A DNA stretch of 52,630 nt from a virus. This document shows positions 18,189-24,647 of this stretch, one piece after another. Position 1 is the first letter of the stretch. Each line of letters begins with the position of its first letter. The position numbers and the translations under genes were made by a program. The DNA lies in IMG/VR virus record IMGVR_UViG_3300025093_000028, positions 1 to 52,630 of that record. One strand, 5' to 3'. The notes beneath the pieces are model-generated. The model was not told the DNA's origin. It searched no databases and saw only the letters and a list, made by a program, of their open reading frames with translations.

Positions 18189-18465
18189 ATTCTTTGTATT
18201 TCATTTCTTCTTCATCTGATAGCACAGCTACCCATTTCTTAATTGGACAAGAGCAAGAAAGACATTTAGTTTTTGCAGATAATGTACATCCACAACTAAC
18301 ACAATGTGCATCTGGTCTAACGCTGCTGTGATTCTTTGAGTGATTCTCACATGCTTCACATATAGCTAAACGTTCTGCACTCACCTGTGCAATCTGTTCT
18401 TTCATAGCTTCAGGAGGAAACAAATTGTTTCTCCATCCTTCGTATATCTCTTTTACCTTTATCAT
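18163..18465 (-). CDS. Zinc-binding protein with three Cys pairs
   Basis: 100 residues. Residues ~35-77 contain CEACENH, then CVSCGC, then CLSCSC, three Cys-pair knuckles that could bind one or two zinc ions. It ends in an acidic/Lys-rich helix (SDEEEMKYKEYEQ). It overlaps the HU/IHF-like gene by four bases (ATGA type) and the following gene by 26, so all are co-translated. Small zinc-ribbon proteins of this type are common upstream of terminases in Bacteroidota phages; the function is unknown. Confidence 0.6.
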   Translation of the reverse strand: MIKVKEIYEGWRNNLFPPEAMKEQIAQVSAERLAICEACENHSKNHSSVRPDAHCVSCGCTLSAKTKCLSCSCPIKKWVAVLSDEEEMKYKEYEQANNSK

Positions 18466-18818
18466 TCCTTTTCTATTTTTGGTTTTAACGATGATATGGT
18501 TAGGTTAATCTCACTAAGCTTACTTTTTATAAAGTTTGACCTCTTTAGAGGCATTGATCCATCGTCTTCTTTTAACATCTTCTCATAACTGCTTTTGACA
18601 TCTTTTATCTTCTGCAGTTTCTTTTGAGCTTTTTTCTTATTAAACAAGAACTTCCCAAAACCAGAGAGCTCTACAGTGTTGTTGTTCTTCAAAGCATCAT
18701 GTGCACTATCAAACTGGTGTGTTATCACTTGATCTATCACCCTGTGTGACACTACTAGCTTCGTTGACATCTTCCTTGTTATCCACTCTCTGAGTGTCAT
18801 GTCCTTTGGCTTTTTCAT
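18462..18818 (-). CDS. HU/IHF-like DNA-binding protein
   Basis: 118 residues. The N-terminal half reads like the HU/IHF fold: helices (STKLVVSHRVIDQVITHQFDSAHDAL), then the beta turn NNTVELSGFGKFLFNKKKAQKKL, matching the VxLxGFGxF signature of the family. The long DNA-embracing arms are not obvious. The C-terminus is a helical, Lys-rich extension. HU/IHF-like genes are a recurring feature of crAss-like and other Bacteroidota phages, where they probably bend DNA for packaging or transcription. Its first 110 bases overlap the upstream gene in another frame. Confidence 0.75.
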   Translation of the reverse strand: MKKPKDMTLREWITRKMSTKLVVSHRVIDQVITHQFDSAHDALKNNNTVELSGFGKFLFNKKKAQKKLQKIKDVKSSYEKMLKEDDGSMPLKRSNFIKSKLSEINLTISSLKPKIEKE

Positions 18819-19167
18819 TGTGCGCTATTCCTATTACTAAGTTTAAATTTTTTTTGAAGTCAAGCACAATAACTGGATTAACCTTCACCTTACCTGACTC
18901 TTTCACAAATATCCCCACCTTCTTCAGCTTAGATACAATATTATTAATCGTAGCAGGGGTGGTGTTATACCTTTCACAAAACTGTGACCGTACATTAGCA
19001 TAAGAGATTGTGCCCTTCACTGCTGTATATGCTACAAGCTCTATCTCACGTTTTGTAAGACGAAGGTTGTTAATAGCAGACAGTATAGAATAATACTGCT
19101 GTGCTATAGCATATTCATCATCTAAGCTCTTCTTTAGCTTTTGAATGACCATCTTTCTTTCTTCCAT
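18709..19167 (-). CDS. Winged-helix DNA-binding protein, first gene of late block
   Basis: 152 residues. Residues ~10-110 show helices and a helix-turn-helix pattern (LTKREIELVAYTAV, then SYANVRSQFCERYNTTPATINNIVSKLKKVGIF) with a following wing (VKESGKVKVNPVIVLDF). This resembles small winged-helix regulators. The last ~35 residues are polar and disordered, and their DNA doubles as the start of the HU/IHF-like gene. As the first gene behind the leftward promoter (19192-19199), it may regulate the late block. The second Met at residue 6 is an alternative start. Confidence 0.65.
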   Translation of the reverse strand: MEERKMVIQKLKKSLDDEYAIAQQYYSILSAINNLRLTKREIELVAYTAVKGTISYANVRSQFCERYNTTPATINNIVSKLKKVGIFVKESGKVKVNPVIVLDFKKNLNLVIGIAHNEKAKGHDTQRVDNKEDVNEASSVTQGDRSSDNTPV

Positions 19168-19498
19168 GATTTAGTTATGTTGTGTTTTGTACAAATATAC
19201 AATAAATATTTATATATCATACATTTATTCATTTTTCAATGCTATATTATGTAATATCTAATATCTTTTTACCCCTTCATGGTGTAGTGTATAAGAATAC
19301 ATAAGCCCACCCACCCACCAAAGGTATAACATTTTTTTGATACGTTACAAATTTTCTGAAAACTTTTTTTTCTAAAAGGGCCCACCCCATCGTGTGCATA
19401 AGAGAAGAGACCCCTCCCCACAGAGACCCCACGCATGAAAAGCAGGTTGGGGATAGTCCCCCCTGTTTAATAAGTCTAACATTAAAAACAGAAAGAAA
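19168..19498. other. Divergent control region between late and early blocks
   Basis: A 331-base gap with no gene. Next to the late block lie the minus promoter box and very AT-rich DNA. At about 19300-19470 there is unusual C/G-rich sequence: CCCACCCACCCACC at 19305-19318, GGGCCCACCCC at 19379-19389, GAGACCCC repeated at about 19406 and 19422, and GGGG-ATAGT-CCCC near 19449-19461. It is the switch point of gene direction and so a candidate for replication origin, early promoter and regulator binding. A weak TTG (19447-19449) to TAATAAGT (19468-19475) spacing may mark the rightward promoter. Confidence 0.5.
19192..19199 (-). promoter_or_regulatory. Bacteroidota-type -7 box for late block
   Basis: TATATTTG on the minus strand, matching TAnnTTTG, 25 bases upstream of the first start codon of the leftward block at 19167. 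No TTG is found at the usual 19-20 base distance, so strength or activator dependence is uncertain. Confidence 0.6.
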
Positions 19499-19888
19499 AT
19501 GGCTTTAGAATTTAAATTGTACGAACGTACCGAAAGAACTGAATTAGGAACAGTAGCTGAACTAACAGGTGTTGGTGGCAAAATTGGTTTATTACCATCT
19601 AACTTTAACAATCACGACAAGCGTGTTGTTATTATTATGAAGAAAACTGATGGCACAAGTGCCCAAGTGGTTTGTTCTTCTAACGTAAGTAATGGCTTGC
19701 GTGCTAAGGAAATTACCCTCAGCCAAGTGCAAGGCTTTCCAATCGTTGAGCAAATTACGCCTGATGGAGAAATCATCAACATTGTAACAATGCCAAGTGG
19801 TGGTGCTCTTGTTGAGTTCGATGTTACTAACAAGGTTGCTGAGTACCAAGCACCAACCTTTGACCCAAGTGAATTGGTGGCTTTCTAA
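19499..19888 (+). CDS. Solitary early protein of unknown function
   Basis: 129 residues, beta-rich, starting MALEFKLYERTERTELGTV and ending FDPSELVAF. No signal peptide, membrane segment or known motif. The start follows an A-rich leader (AACAGAAAGAAA). Unlike most of the window it stands alone: it is the first rightward gene after the control region and is followed by its own ~105-base 3' UTR and a strong terminator (19995-20023). Its codons look more G/C-ending than its neighbours. This suggests a strongly expressed early product, possibly a host-takeover or DNA-binding factor. Confidence 0.7.
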   Translation: MALEFKLYERTERTELGTVAELTGVGGKIGLLPSNFNNHDKRVVIIMKKTDGTSAQVVCSSNVSNGLRAKEITLSQVQGFPIVEQITPDGEIINIVTMPSGGALVEFDVTNKVAEYQAPTFDPSELVAF

Positions 19889-19994
19889 GCCATCATTTCC
19901 CTTTGGGGATATATATAGGGTGGGAGAAAAGACAAGGGTGGGCTATTAAAACACAAAATGTGGTTTGTTTGTATGTGTTTTATGTGTATGGAAG

Positions 19995-20023
19995 AGTGGG
20001 TGTGTGAACACCATCCACTTTTT
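19995..20023 (+). terminator. Terminator after the solitary early gene
   Basis: AGTGGGTG pairs with CATCCACT (one G-T pair, loop 9) and is followed by five T residues. It lies about 107 bases after the stop codon at 19888. Just beyond it TTTTACCACC occurs twice in tandem (20020-20039). Confidence 0.75.
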
Positions 20024-20079
20024 ACCACCTTTTACCACCTTGTAAACAGTATGTTTCAATAATAAATATATATAGCATT

Positions 20080-20172
20080 ATGAAAAGAAATGACGACAGT
20101 TGCAACACAGCAGTACTTATACTCACTATACTATGTGTTGTTATGTACTTCTTAGGTAAATATACATCATGA
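20080..20172 (+). CDS. 30-residue membrane peptide
   Basis: MKRNDDSC followed by one hydrophobic segment (TAVLILTILCVVMYFLG), then KYTS. The charge pattern suggests a single membrane helix. It is followed after one base by the next small membrane gene, so the pair is probably co-translated. No family. It could be a small holin-like or host membrane-modulating peptide; this is speculation from form only. Confidence 0.5.
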   Translation: MKRNDDSCNTAVLILTILCVVMYFLGKYTS

Positions 20173-20173
20173 T

Positions 20174-20311
20174 ATGGAAGATGATAAGTTTGAATACCAA
20201 GGACGTTCTAAAGAGCAATATGAACGTAATATGAAGATTGGTTGCTTTTCAGCTATTCTCTTTTGGGGCTTAGTTATGGCCATCTTCTTATATAAAATGT
20301 TTTGGGCATAG
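20174..20311 (+). CDS. 45-residue single-pass membrane protein
   Basis: A polar, charged N-terminal half (MEDDKFEYQGRSKEQYERN) precedes a hydrophobic helix (IGCFSAILFWGLVMAIFLY) and ends KMFWA. The likely topology has the charged half in the cytoplasm. It starts one base after the preceding 30-residue membrane gene. Function not recognised. Confidence 0.5.
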   Translation: MEDDKFEYQGRSKEQYERNMKIGCFSAILFWGLVMAIFLYKMFWA

Positions 20312-20430
20312 AATGGCTATAAAGCAATAATCAGGTGGTGCATCACCCAACGCTGCAGGAGAGCATGAGCACAGTCTTCTATGCTTCAAAGCATATTAAT
20401 AAATACAGTTAATCAATAAATACAACAACA

Positions 20431-20577
20431 ATGAGAAAAATTAAGTTAACACCTGTAGAGTTTTATAGGTTTAGAAGAGTTGCATTCCTTTATGGAGTGT
20501 TGTTTATGTGTAGCATATCAGACAGTGTCTACACAGTGGAAGCTAAAGATGATAAGCTAGAACAAATAGGTTATTAG
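20431..20577 (+). CDS. 48-residue small membrane or exported protein
   Basis: A basic N-terminus (MRKIKLTPVEFYRFRR) precedes a short hydrophobic segment (VAFLYGVLFMCSIS) and then a polar tail (VEAKDDKLEQIGY). This could be a signal anchor. It stops two bases before the 3D-domain gene and follows an A-rich leader (TACAACAACA). The 119-base gap before it has a short hairpin (ATGCT/AGCAT) but no other gene that I can support. Confidence 0.45.
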   Translation: MRKIKLTPVEFYRFRRVAFLYGVLFMCSISDSVYTVEAKDDKLEQIGY

Positions 20578-20579
20578 TT

Positions 20580-20915
20580 ATGAAGAGTTTTTTTATGATG
20601 GTCAGCGTGGTGGCTACAATCTATCACGCTACACCATCTCAAACAGATGACACACCATTCATCACAGCATCTAACAGAGTTATCAATAAAGATAATCCTG
20701 CAGGGCATAGATGGATAGCTGTTAGTAGAGATTTAGAACCTTTGGGTTTTGTCTTTGGAGCTAAAGTGTGTGTTGAAAACGCTGGAGATATGGATGGTAT
20801 ATGGACAGTGCAAGACAGAATGAACAAGAGATGGACTAAGAGAATAGACTTTCTTGTTAACACGGACATGAAATATGGTAAGTGGAATAAGGTTTCAATA
20901 AGATTAATACAATAA
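20580..20915 (+). CDS. Exported 3D-domain (double-psi beta-barrel) protein
   Basis: 111 residues. Residues 1-16 (MKSFFMMVSVVATIYH) look like a signal or anchor segment. The rest fits the 3D/RlpA-like double-psi barrel: ITASNRVINKDNPAGHRWIAVSRDL, then GFVFGAKVCVENAG, then a TVQDRMNKRWTKRIDFLV segment with Asp residues in the places typical of MltA/3D domains. In the family such domains cleave or bind peptidoglycan glycan strands. Grouped with three small membrane peptides, it may act in lysis or envelope remodelling, although its location is in the early block. Confidence 0.6.
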   Translation: MKSFFMMVSVVATIYHATPSQTDDTPFITASNRVINKDNPAGHRWIAVSRDLEPLGFVFGAKVCVENAGDMDGIWTVQDRMNKRWTKRIDFLVNTDMKYGKWNKVSIRLIQ

Positions 20916-20919
20916 CAAA

Positions 20920-21168
20920 ATGGCTAGAGAAGAAATGTTTGACATAGAGTTCTGCAATGTAGTGCTTTTTGTTACAGGATGTTATAGTCCTGAAGAAAAG
21001 AGAGTGATGTACTATCCAGATGGTTCAGGTTATCCAGGTTCACCAGCTACATTTGAAATAAACACGATTCAGTGTGGTAGACAGGATATTATGGACTTAC
21101 TGAGTGGTAGTCAGCTTGAAGATATAGAGAAACTAATACTAAACAATCATTTTAATCATGAGTATTAA
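20920..21168 (+). CDS. Small acidic protein of unknown function
   Basis: 82 residues starting MAREEMFDIEFCNVVLFVTG. An alpha/beta composition includes a Gly/Pro-rich turn (YPDGSGYPGSPATFEINTIQ) and a helical end (SQLEDIEKLILNNHF). Similar short proteins occur in many phage accessory regions. It overlaps the next small ORF by 11 bases. Function unknown. Confidence 0.55.
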   Translation: MAREEMFDIEFCNVVLFVTGCYSPEEKRVMYYPDGSGYPGSPATFEINTIQCGRQDIMDLLSGSQLEDIEKLILNNHFNHEY

Positions 21169-21304
21169 AGAACATAAGGTGCTTGCAACAGGTTTGCATT
21201 GCATTACAGACAAGAAAGGACGTGTACATGTTTACACAGAGAAAGAATATGAACACTTATCTTGGTGGGACCATCAACGCATAAAATACTTTGGACATGG
21301 ATAG
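21158..21304 (+). CDS. 48-residue protein of unknown function
   Basis: Short ORF starting MSIKEHKVLATGLHCITDKKG and rich in His, Tyr and Trp (EYEHLSWWDHQRIKYFGHG). It overlaps the preceding gene by 11 bases and the following gene by 8, a coupling pattern that supports it being translated. No motif recognised. Confidence 0.45.
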   Translation: MSIKEHKVLATGLHCITDKKGRVHVYTEKEYEHLSWWDHQRIKYFGHG

Positions 21305-21479
21305 ATATAAGAAAAACCTGAAGGTGGAAGGTGACAAAGTGTACAGTTATGATACACATGTTGCTACAATTGATGAACCAGCTGGACATTTGATTGTTCA
21401 TGGATGGTGGTCAGCTACAACATCTAGACATGTTAGTTATGTTGCACAAGAGTATGGATTAAGACAAAGATATGATTAA
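21297..21479 (+). CDS. 60-residue protein of unknown function
   Basis: I choose ATG 21297 (MDRYKKNLKVEGDKVYSYD) over the in-frame TTG six bases upstream. Strand-rich N-terminal half; the second half is IDEPAGHLIVHGWWSATTSRH. The product is basic, without a known motif. It overlaps the radical SAM gene by 8 bases, so the two are probably translationally coupled. Confidence 0.5.
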   Translation: MDRYKKNLKVEGDKVYSYDTHVATIDEPAGHLIVHGWWSATTSRHVSYVAQEYGLRQRYD

Positions 21480-22305
21480 GACACAGAAAACACGTACACT
21501 AGTTACGAAAGATAACAACAATAGTGCTAATTGCATTGCTCCAAACCTCATCTATGGATGTTTTGGAGGTTGTGTGGACACATATTGTTACATGTCTAGA
21601 TATAATGGACGTAGAGTGTTTGTAAACACAAATGTAGAAGACATATTTCAATCTGTTGTTGAGTGGGAGAAAGGATTCAATAAGGTTCCAGACCAACAGG
21701 ATCCAATCTACACTATGGTTGACGTAGCATGCAATACAGACTTAGTGCTTATGCAAAAGCATATGCCTGAGTCTTTGCATGACTATTTGAAGCGTTATGA
21801 TGACCATCCACAACTTAACAGTACTATGGCTACAAAGTATCCAGCGCTGTTAAAGCTTGATGTTACACATTTCAACAAGCCTCCAAGAGTGCGTGTTAGT
21901 CTTATGCCACAAACATATTCTAACGTACTAGAGCCTAAGATGCAGAAGATATCATCTCGTATAGAAGATATTGATCGCTTGAAGGACTTAGGATGGGAAG
22001 TGCACATAAACTATTCACCTGTTGTCTTTCAAAGAAGATGGATACAGGAGTATGATGACTTGTTTGCAGAGGTGAAACGTGTGGCTGGTGTGAATAAATG
22101 TGAAGTGATAGTGCTTACAAACCATAGGAATCAGATGGCTAAAGCATCACCAGAAGCACAAGAGATGATGAAATACAGCTGTGAGATCAAGAATAACAGT
22201 GGTGTGATGCGTTATCCAATACGTGATAAGACTAGATTGCTTTCAAGATGGAAGCAACTATACAATAAGTATTTTGAATTAGAAACAATTAGATATATAT
22301 TTTAA
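21472..22305 (+). CDS. Spore-photoproduct-lyase-like radical SAM protein
   Basis: 277 residues. An N-terminal cluster GCFGGCVDTYCYM places Cys30, Cys34 and Cys39 as likely ligands of a [4Fe-4S] cluster. The context (NLIYGCFGG...YCYMSRYNGRR) and later strands (VRVSLMPQTY, then WEVHINYSPVVFQRRWIQEYDDLF) follow the SplB/DNA-repair radical SAM pattern. In that family the enzyme uses S-adenosylmethionine to reverse a thymine photodimer. The canonical spacing is CX3CX2C; here it is CX3CX4C, so the substrate may differ. It lies among small early genes, not in the replication operon. DNA repair or DNA-base modification is an inference. Confidence 0.7.
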   Translation: MIKTQKTRTLVTKDNNNSANCIAPNLIYGCFGGCVDTYCYMSRYNGRRVFVNTNVEDIFQSVVEWEKGFNKVPDQQDPIYTMVDVACNTDLVLMQKHMPESLHDYLKRYDDHPQLNSTMATKYPALLKLDVTHFNKPPRVRVSLMPQTYSNVLEPKMQKISSRIEDIDRLKDLGWEVHINYSPVVFQRRWIQEYDDLFAEVKRVAGVNKCEVIVLTNHRNQMAKASPEAQEMMKYSCEIKNNSGVMRYPIRDKTRLLSRWKQLYNKYFELETIRYIF

Positions 22306-22306
22306 A

Positions 22307-22540
22307 ATGGAAAGTTACAGAAGAGTAAAAGGTTATGAGTTTAAGTTTGTAGACCAAGGACCAGATGATAGATTCTATCAGTGTCGTGGTGATGTTTATT
22401 ATGATGATGAACATGATGAGATACCTGAACCAGGACTGTGGAAAGCAGCTCTAGAACTAGAACAACAACTAAAAGATGAGGGTTATGTTGCAGATGCAGA
22501 ATACTCTGAGAAAGGTTGGGTAGAAGTAGTATTATTATAA
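22307..22540 (+). CDS. Small acidic protein of unknown function
   Basis: 77 residues, acidic and aromatic-rich. It starts MESYRRVKGYEFKFVDQGPDD, has a central helix (PGLWKAALELEQQLKDEG) and ends in a strand (WVEVVLL). It begins one base after the radical SAM stop, so the two are one transcriptional unit. No function recognised. Confidence 0.55.
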   Translation: MESYRRVKGYEFKFVDQGPDDRFYQCRGDVYYDDEHDEIPEPGLWKAALELEQQLKDEGYVADAEYSEKGWVEVVLL

Positions 22541-22552
22541 ATAAAAAAGAAA

Positions 22553-22726
22553 ATGGAAGGAATAAAAGAATTACCAGAAGAGATGGCTAGCAACAGTCAG
22601 CCATACATTATGTGCCCATCTTGTTTTAAAGGAGGCATCAAGTTTAATTATGTTACTAATGAGGGATCATGTGACCATTGTGGTACAAGATTCACTAAAC
22701 ATGGTAACAGCGTAAGATTTATGTGA
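22553..22726 (+). CDS. 57-residue zinc-ribbon protein
   Basis: Two Cys pairs, MCPSC at about 20-24 and CDHCG at about 40-44, are separated by a strand-rich loop (GGIKFNYVTNEGS). This is a classical zinc ribbon. It is preceded by an A-rich leader (AAAAAAGAAA) and ends one base before the next gene. Such mini-ribbons in phages may bind nucleic acid or host RNA polymerase; no direct evidence here. Confidence 0.55.
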   Translation: MEGIKELPEEMASNSQPYIMCPSCFKGGIKFNYVTNEGSCDHCGTRFTKHGNSVRFM

Positions 22727-22727
22727 T

Positions 22728-23234
22728 ATGTGGATAGCTTGTGAATTAGTATTCCGTCACTACAATCCCAAGAAGTTAGAAGAAGGAATGTTATTTATGA
22801 ACGAGCTAAATCCTGGGAATGAAGCGAAGGAACAAGTAGAAGTGTGGGCCCTCAAGGCAGAGAGCATACATGACCAAGTAAGTTATGATATGATGGTGTT
22901 TGAATGTGGGTTTCCTGTTCAACCGTGGCTTATTACAGATGATGGCAGAATAGCTGCTATACCAGATGAGATAGGTTGGTTTGATCCAGGTAAACGTTCA
23001 GAAGAACTAATACCATTCACAATAACTGAAATGAACTTCATCATGCAAGAGTTTGATGGACTACTAGAAATCTTTGTTAACGAAGATGAACTAGAGAGAG
23101 GGATTGTAGATCCTGTATACGAAGATAACTTTGTGATTCTCAGATTCTTAACTGATGATGAGGACGCAGAAGAACTATATTTAGAAGAAGGTTTCGATAA
23201 TACAACTATCGATGACCCAGATGATTTAGAATAA
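22728..23234 (+). CDS. Acidic protein of unknown function
   Basis: 168 residues with strong negative charge, especially the last 30 (DDEDAEELYLEEGFDNTTIDD). Mixed helix and strand, and aromatic-rich early (MWIACELVFRHYNPKKLEEG). No motif recognised. DNA-mimic behaviour is possible for such a charged small protein, but nothing specific supports it. Confidence 0.6.
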   Translation: MWIACELVFRHYNPKKLEEGMLFMNELNPGNEAKEQVEVWALKAESIHDQVSYDMMVFECGFPVQPWLITDDGRIAAIPDEIGWFDPGKRSEELIPFTITEMNFIMQEFDGLLEIFVNEDELERGIVDPVYEDNFVILRFLTDDEDAEELYLEEGFDNTTIDDPDDLE

Positions 23235-23330
23235 GAATAGTATCATATATTGCACATTTATTAAGTTTTGATAGGTTAATCTGTAAAAACTTGACATAAT
23301 GTGCAATAAAATGCACAAAGTACGTACAAT
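23235..23330 (+). promoter_or_regulatory. Long-range inverted repeat, candidate operator
   Basis: A perfect 11-base inverted repeat: TATTGCACATT at 23248-23258 and AATGTGCAATA at 23298-23308, with a 39-base AT-rich spacer. A partial third copy (AATGCAC) follows at about 23310. It fills the gap before the 42-residue gene. No clear -7 box is seen inside. Two half-sites about five helical turns apart suggest protein-mediated looping. Confidence 0.5.
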
Positions 23331-23459
23331 ATGGAAGAATTAAGTAATTGCTGTGGAGCTTCAAGATGGGGTGAAACAGACATATGCTCAGATTGTAAAG
23401 AGCATGCAGATTTTGAACCAGATGAAGACTGGGAAAACGAAGTAATAAATAAAAGATAA
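23331..23459 (+). CDS. 42-residue Cys-rich acidic peptide
   Basis: Begins MEELSNCCGASRWGETDICSDC; a CC pair and a CSDC pair could form a small zinc site, followed by an acidic tail (ADFEPDEDWENEV). It ends three bases before the next gene. The candidate operator lies immediately upstream, so this gene and the next may be separately controlled. Confidence 0.5.
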   Translation: MEELSNCCGASRWGETDICSDCKEHADFEPDEDWENEVINKR

Positions 23460-23462
23460 GAC

Positions 23463-24032
23463 ATGGGAGTAGATATTTATGGTAGAGCACCTAAGCTCAG
23501 ATATGAAAAGCCTGATAAAGATTGGACTAAAATAGAATCAGAAGAAGAAAAGAAAGAGTACTTTGATGAATTAGAGAAGTTTGAAGATGATAATCCTGGA
23601 TACTATTTTAGAAGTAATTGGTGGGGCTGGAGACCTATTGTCTATCTATCAGAGATAGCAATGGAAAATGCAGGACTGGATTATAACACAGACTTGTGGC
23701 ATGAAAACAGCGGTGGTGGACTAGAAGATGGTTTTCAGTGTCTTCAGCTTGCTAATGCATTAGAACACCTTATAGCACAAGATGCAGATTTAGAACAGGA
23801 AGATGATGTGATGTACATTAATCTTGGTTCTTGGTCTACTAGTGGTGGTGAGTTTGTTGAGGAAGACATACAAGAATCTCTAAACAAAGACTGGCCTCTT
23901 GGAGCTGTAAAGTTTACAAAAATGGTTGGAGAAGATGGTAAAATGTATCATCCAACACATTCATCACCAGTGTGGCATATAAAGAATTGGATAAAGTTTC
24001 TAAAAGAGTGTGGAGGCTTTGAGATATATTAA
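23463..24032 (+). CDS. Conserved phage protein with DIYG...WWGWRP motif
   Basis: 189 residues. The start MGVDIYGRAP and the segment YYFRSNWWGWRPIVYL are a pattern I recognise from uncharacterised proteins in many phages and some bacteria. The rest is helical and acidic (NALEHLIAQDADLEQEDD) and ends HIKNWIKFLKECGGFEIY. No catalytic residues are identifiable. Function unknown; its wide spread in phages suggests a core accessory role. Confidence 0.65.
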   Translation: MGVDIYGRAPKLRYEKPDKDWTKIESEEEKKEYFDELEKFEDDNPGYYFRSNWWGWRPIVYLSEIAMENAGLDYNTDLWHENSGGGLEDGFQCLQLANALEHLIAQDADLEQEDDVMYINLGSWSTSGGEFVEEDIQESLNKDWPLGAVKFTKMVGEDGKMYHPTHSSPVWHIKNWIKFLKECGGFEIY

Positions 24033-24055
24033 TAACTAATAATTTAATTTTAAAC

Positions 24056-24400
24056 ATGGAAAATTCAACAAAAAAGAGAACTTACGTTCGTTACACAAAG
24101 AAACAAGTGAGTGCAATGCGCAAAGCTTTAAAAACAGAAGAACCTCGTTTAGTGATTGCTAAGCGTTTTTCTAATGATTGGGGTATACCAACTCGCAATG
24201 TTTACCAAAAGCTTAATAGCGTAGCTAGAACAAAGCGTAAGTATACTAAGCGTAGTCCTAAAACTACCAATGTAGCTACAGTTACAAAAAGTGATACTGG
24301 TGTAACTCTTACAAGTGACATGATGTACATACTTGACATGTTCAAGGAACCAACAAAGATAGTGATGTACAAGGATCACGTGAGATATTACTATAACTAA
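24056..24400 (+). CDS. Basic DNA-binding protein, HTH/Myb-like
   Basis: 114 residues. The basic N-terminus (TKKRTYVRYTKKQVSAMRKAL) leads to a helix-turn-helix-like stretch (VIAKRFSNDWGIPTRNVYQKLNSV) and a Lys/Arg linker (RTKRKYTKRSP). The last 30 residues form a small alpha/beta end. It probably binds DNA and might be an early regulator. It is the last gene before a terminator that overlaps the promoter for the replication block. Confidence 0.6.
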   Translation: MENSTKKRTYVRYTKKQVSAMRKALKTEEPRLVIAKRFSNDWGIPTRNVYQKLNSVARTKRKYTKRSPKTTNVATVTKSDTGVTLTSDMMYILDMFKEPTKIVMYKDHVRYYYN

Positions 24401-24428
24401 GTCTTGTAAGAACACAAGAGTTTTTTTA
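24401..24428 (+). terminator. Terminator of early block, shared with next promoter
   Basis: TCTTGT and ACAAGA form a 6-base stem (loop 6) followed by G and seven T residues. It directly follows the stop codon at 24400. The TTG inside its 5' arm is also the -33 box of the promoter ending at 24434. Confidence 0.75.
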
Positions 24429-24434
24429 TATTTG
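24404..24434 (+). promoter_or_regulatory. Bacteroidota promoter for replication block
   Basis: TTG at 24404-24406, 20 bases, then TATATTTG at 24427-24434, an exact match to the Bacteroidota consensus. The expected start of transcription is near 24440, 14 bases before ATG 24454. The -33 box sits in the terminator stem and the -7 box begins at the end of its T run. Confidence 0.8.
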
Positions 24435-24453
24435 TAATCTCTCTTGTTATTTT

Positions 24454-24645
24454 ATGGGTAAGTTTATAACATTTCTAATTAGATGGATAGGGTCCAACCT
24501 TGCAGTACCGTTCTGGATGGTTGGGCACATTCACCTATCAACAAACATCTATGAAGATTTGCATGAACTTATTGCGTCCTTTGGGATGAATATTATTGTA
24601 TTGATAGCCTTATGGCTTGATTGGAAAGAACAAAAAGAAGAATAA
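24454..24645 (+). CDS. 63-residue two-helix membrane protein
   Basis: Two hydrophobic segments, FITFLIRWIGSNLAVPFWMVG and FGMNIIVLIALWLDW, are joined by a polar loop with His/Asp/Glu. It ends in a charged tail (KEQKEE). This could be a holin-like or membrane anchor protein, but it heads the replication operon, two bases before DNA polymerase. Anchoring replication to the membrane is a possible but unproven role. Confidence 0.55.
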   Translation: MGKFITFLIRWIGSNLAVPFWMVGHIHLSTNIYEDLHELIASFGMNIIVLIALWLDWKEQKEE

Positions 24646-24647
24646 AT

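Noticed and set aside
20312-20430. Riboswitch or structured leader before the 48-residue gene
   Set aside because: Only short hairpins (ATGCT/AGCAT, GGTG/CACC) were seen and no known aptamer consensus.
24621-24647. TTG start of DNA polymerase at 24621
   Set aside because: It overlaps the preceding gene and adds residues before the first exonuclease motif; ATG 24648 fits the family.
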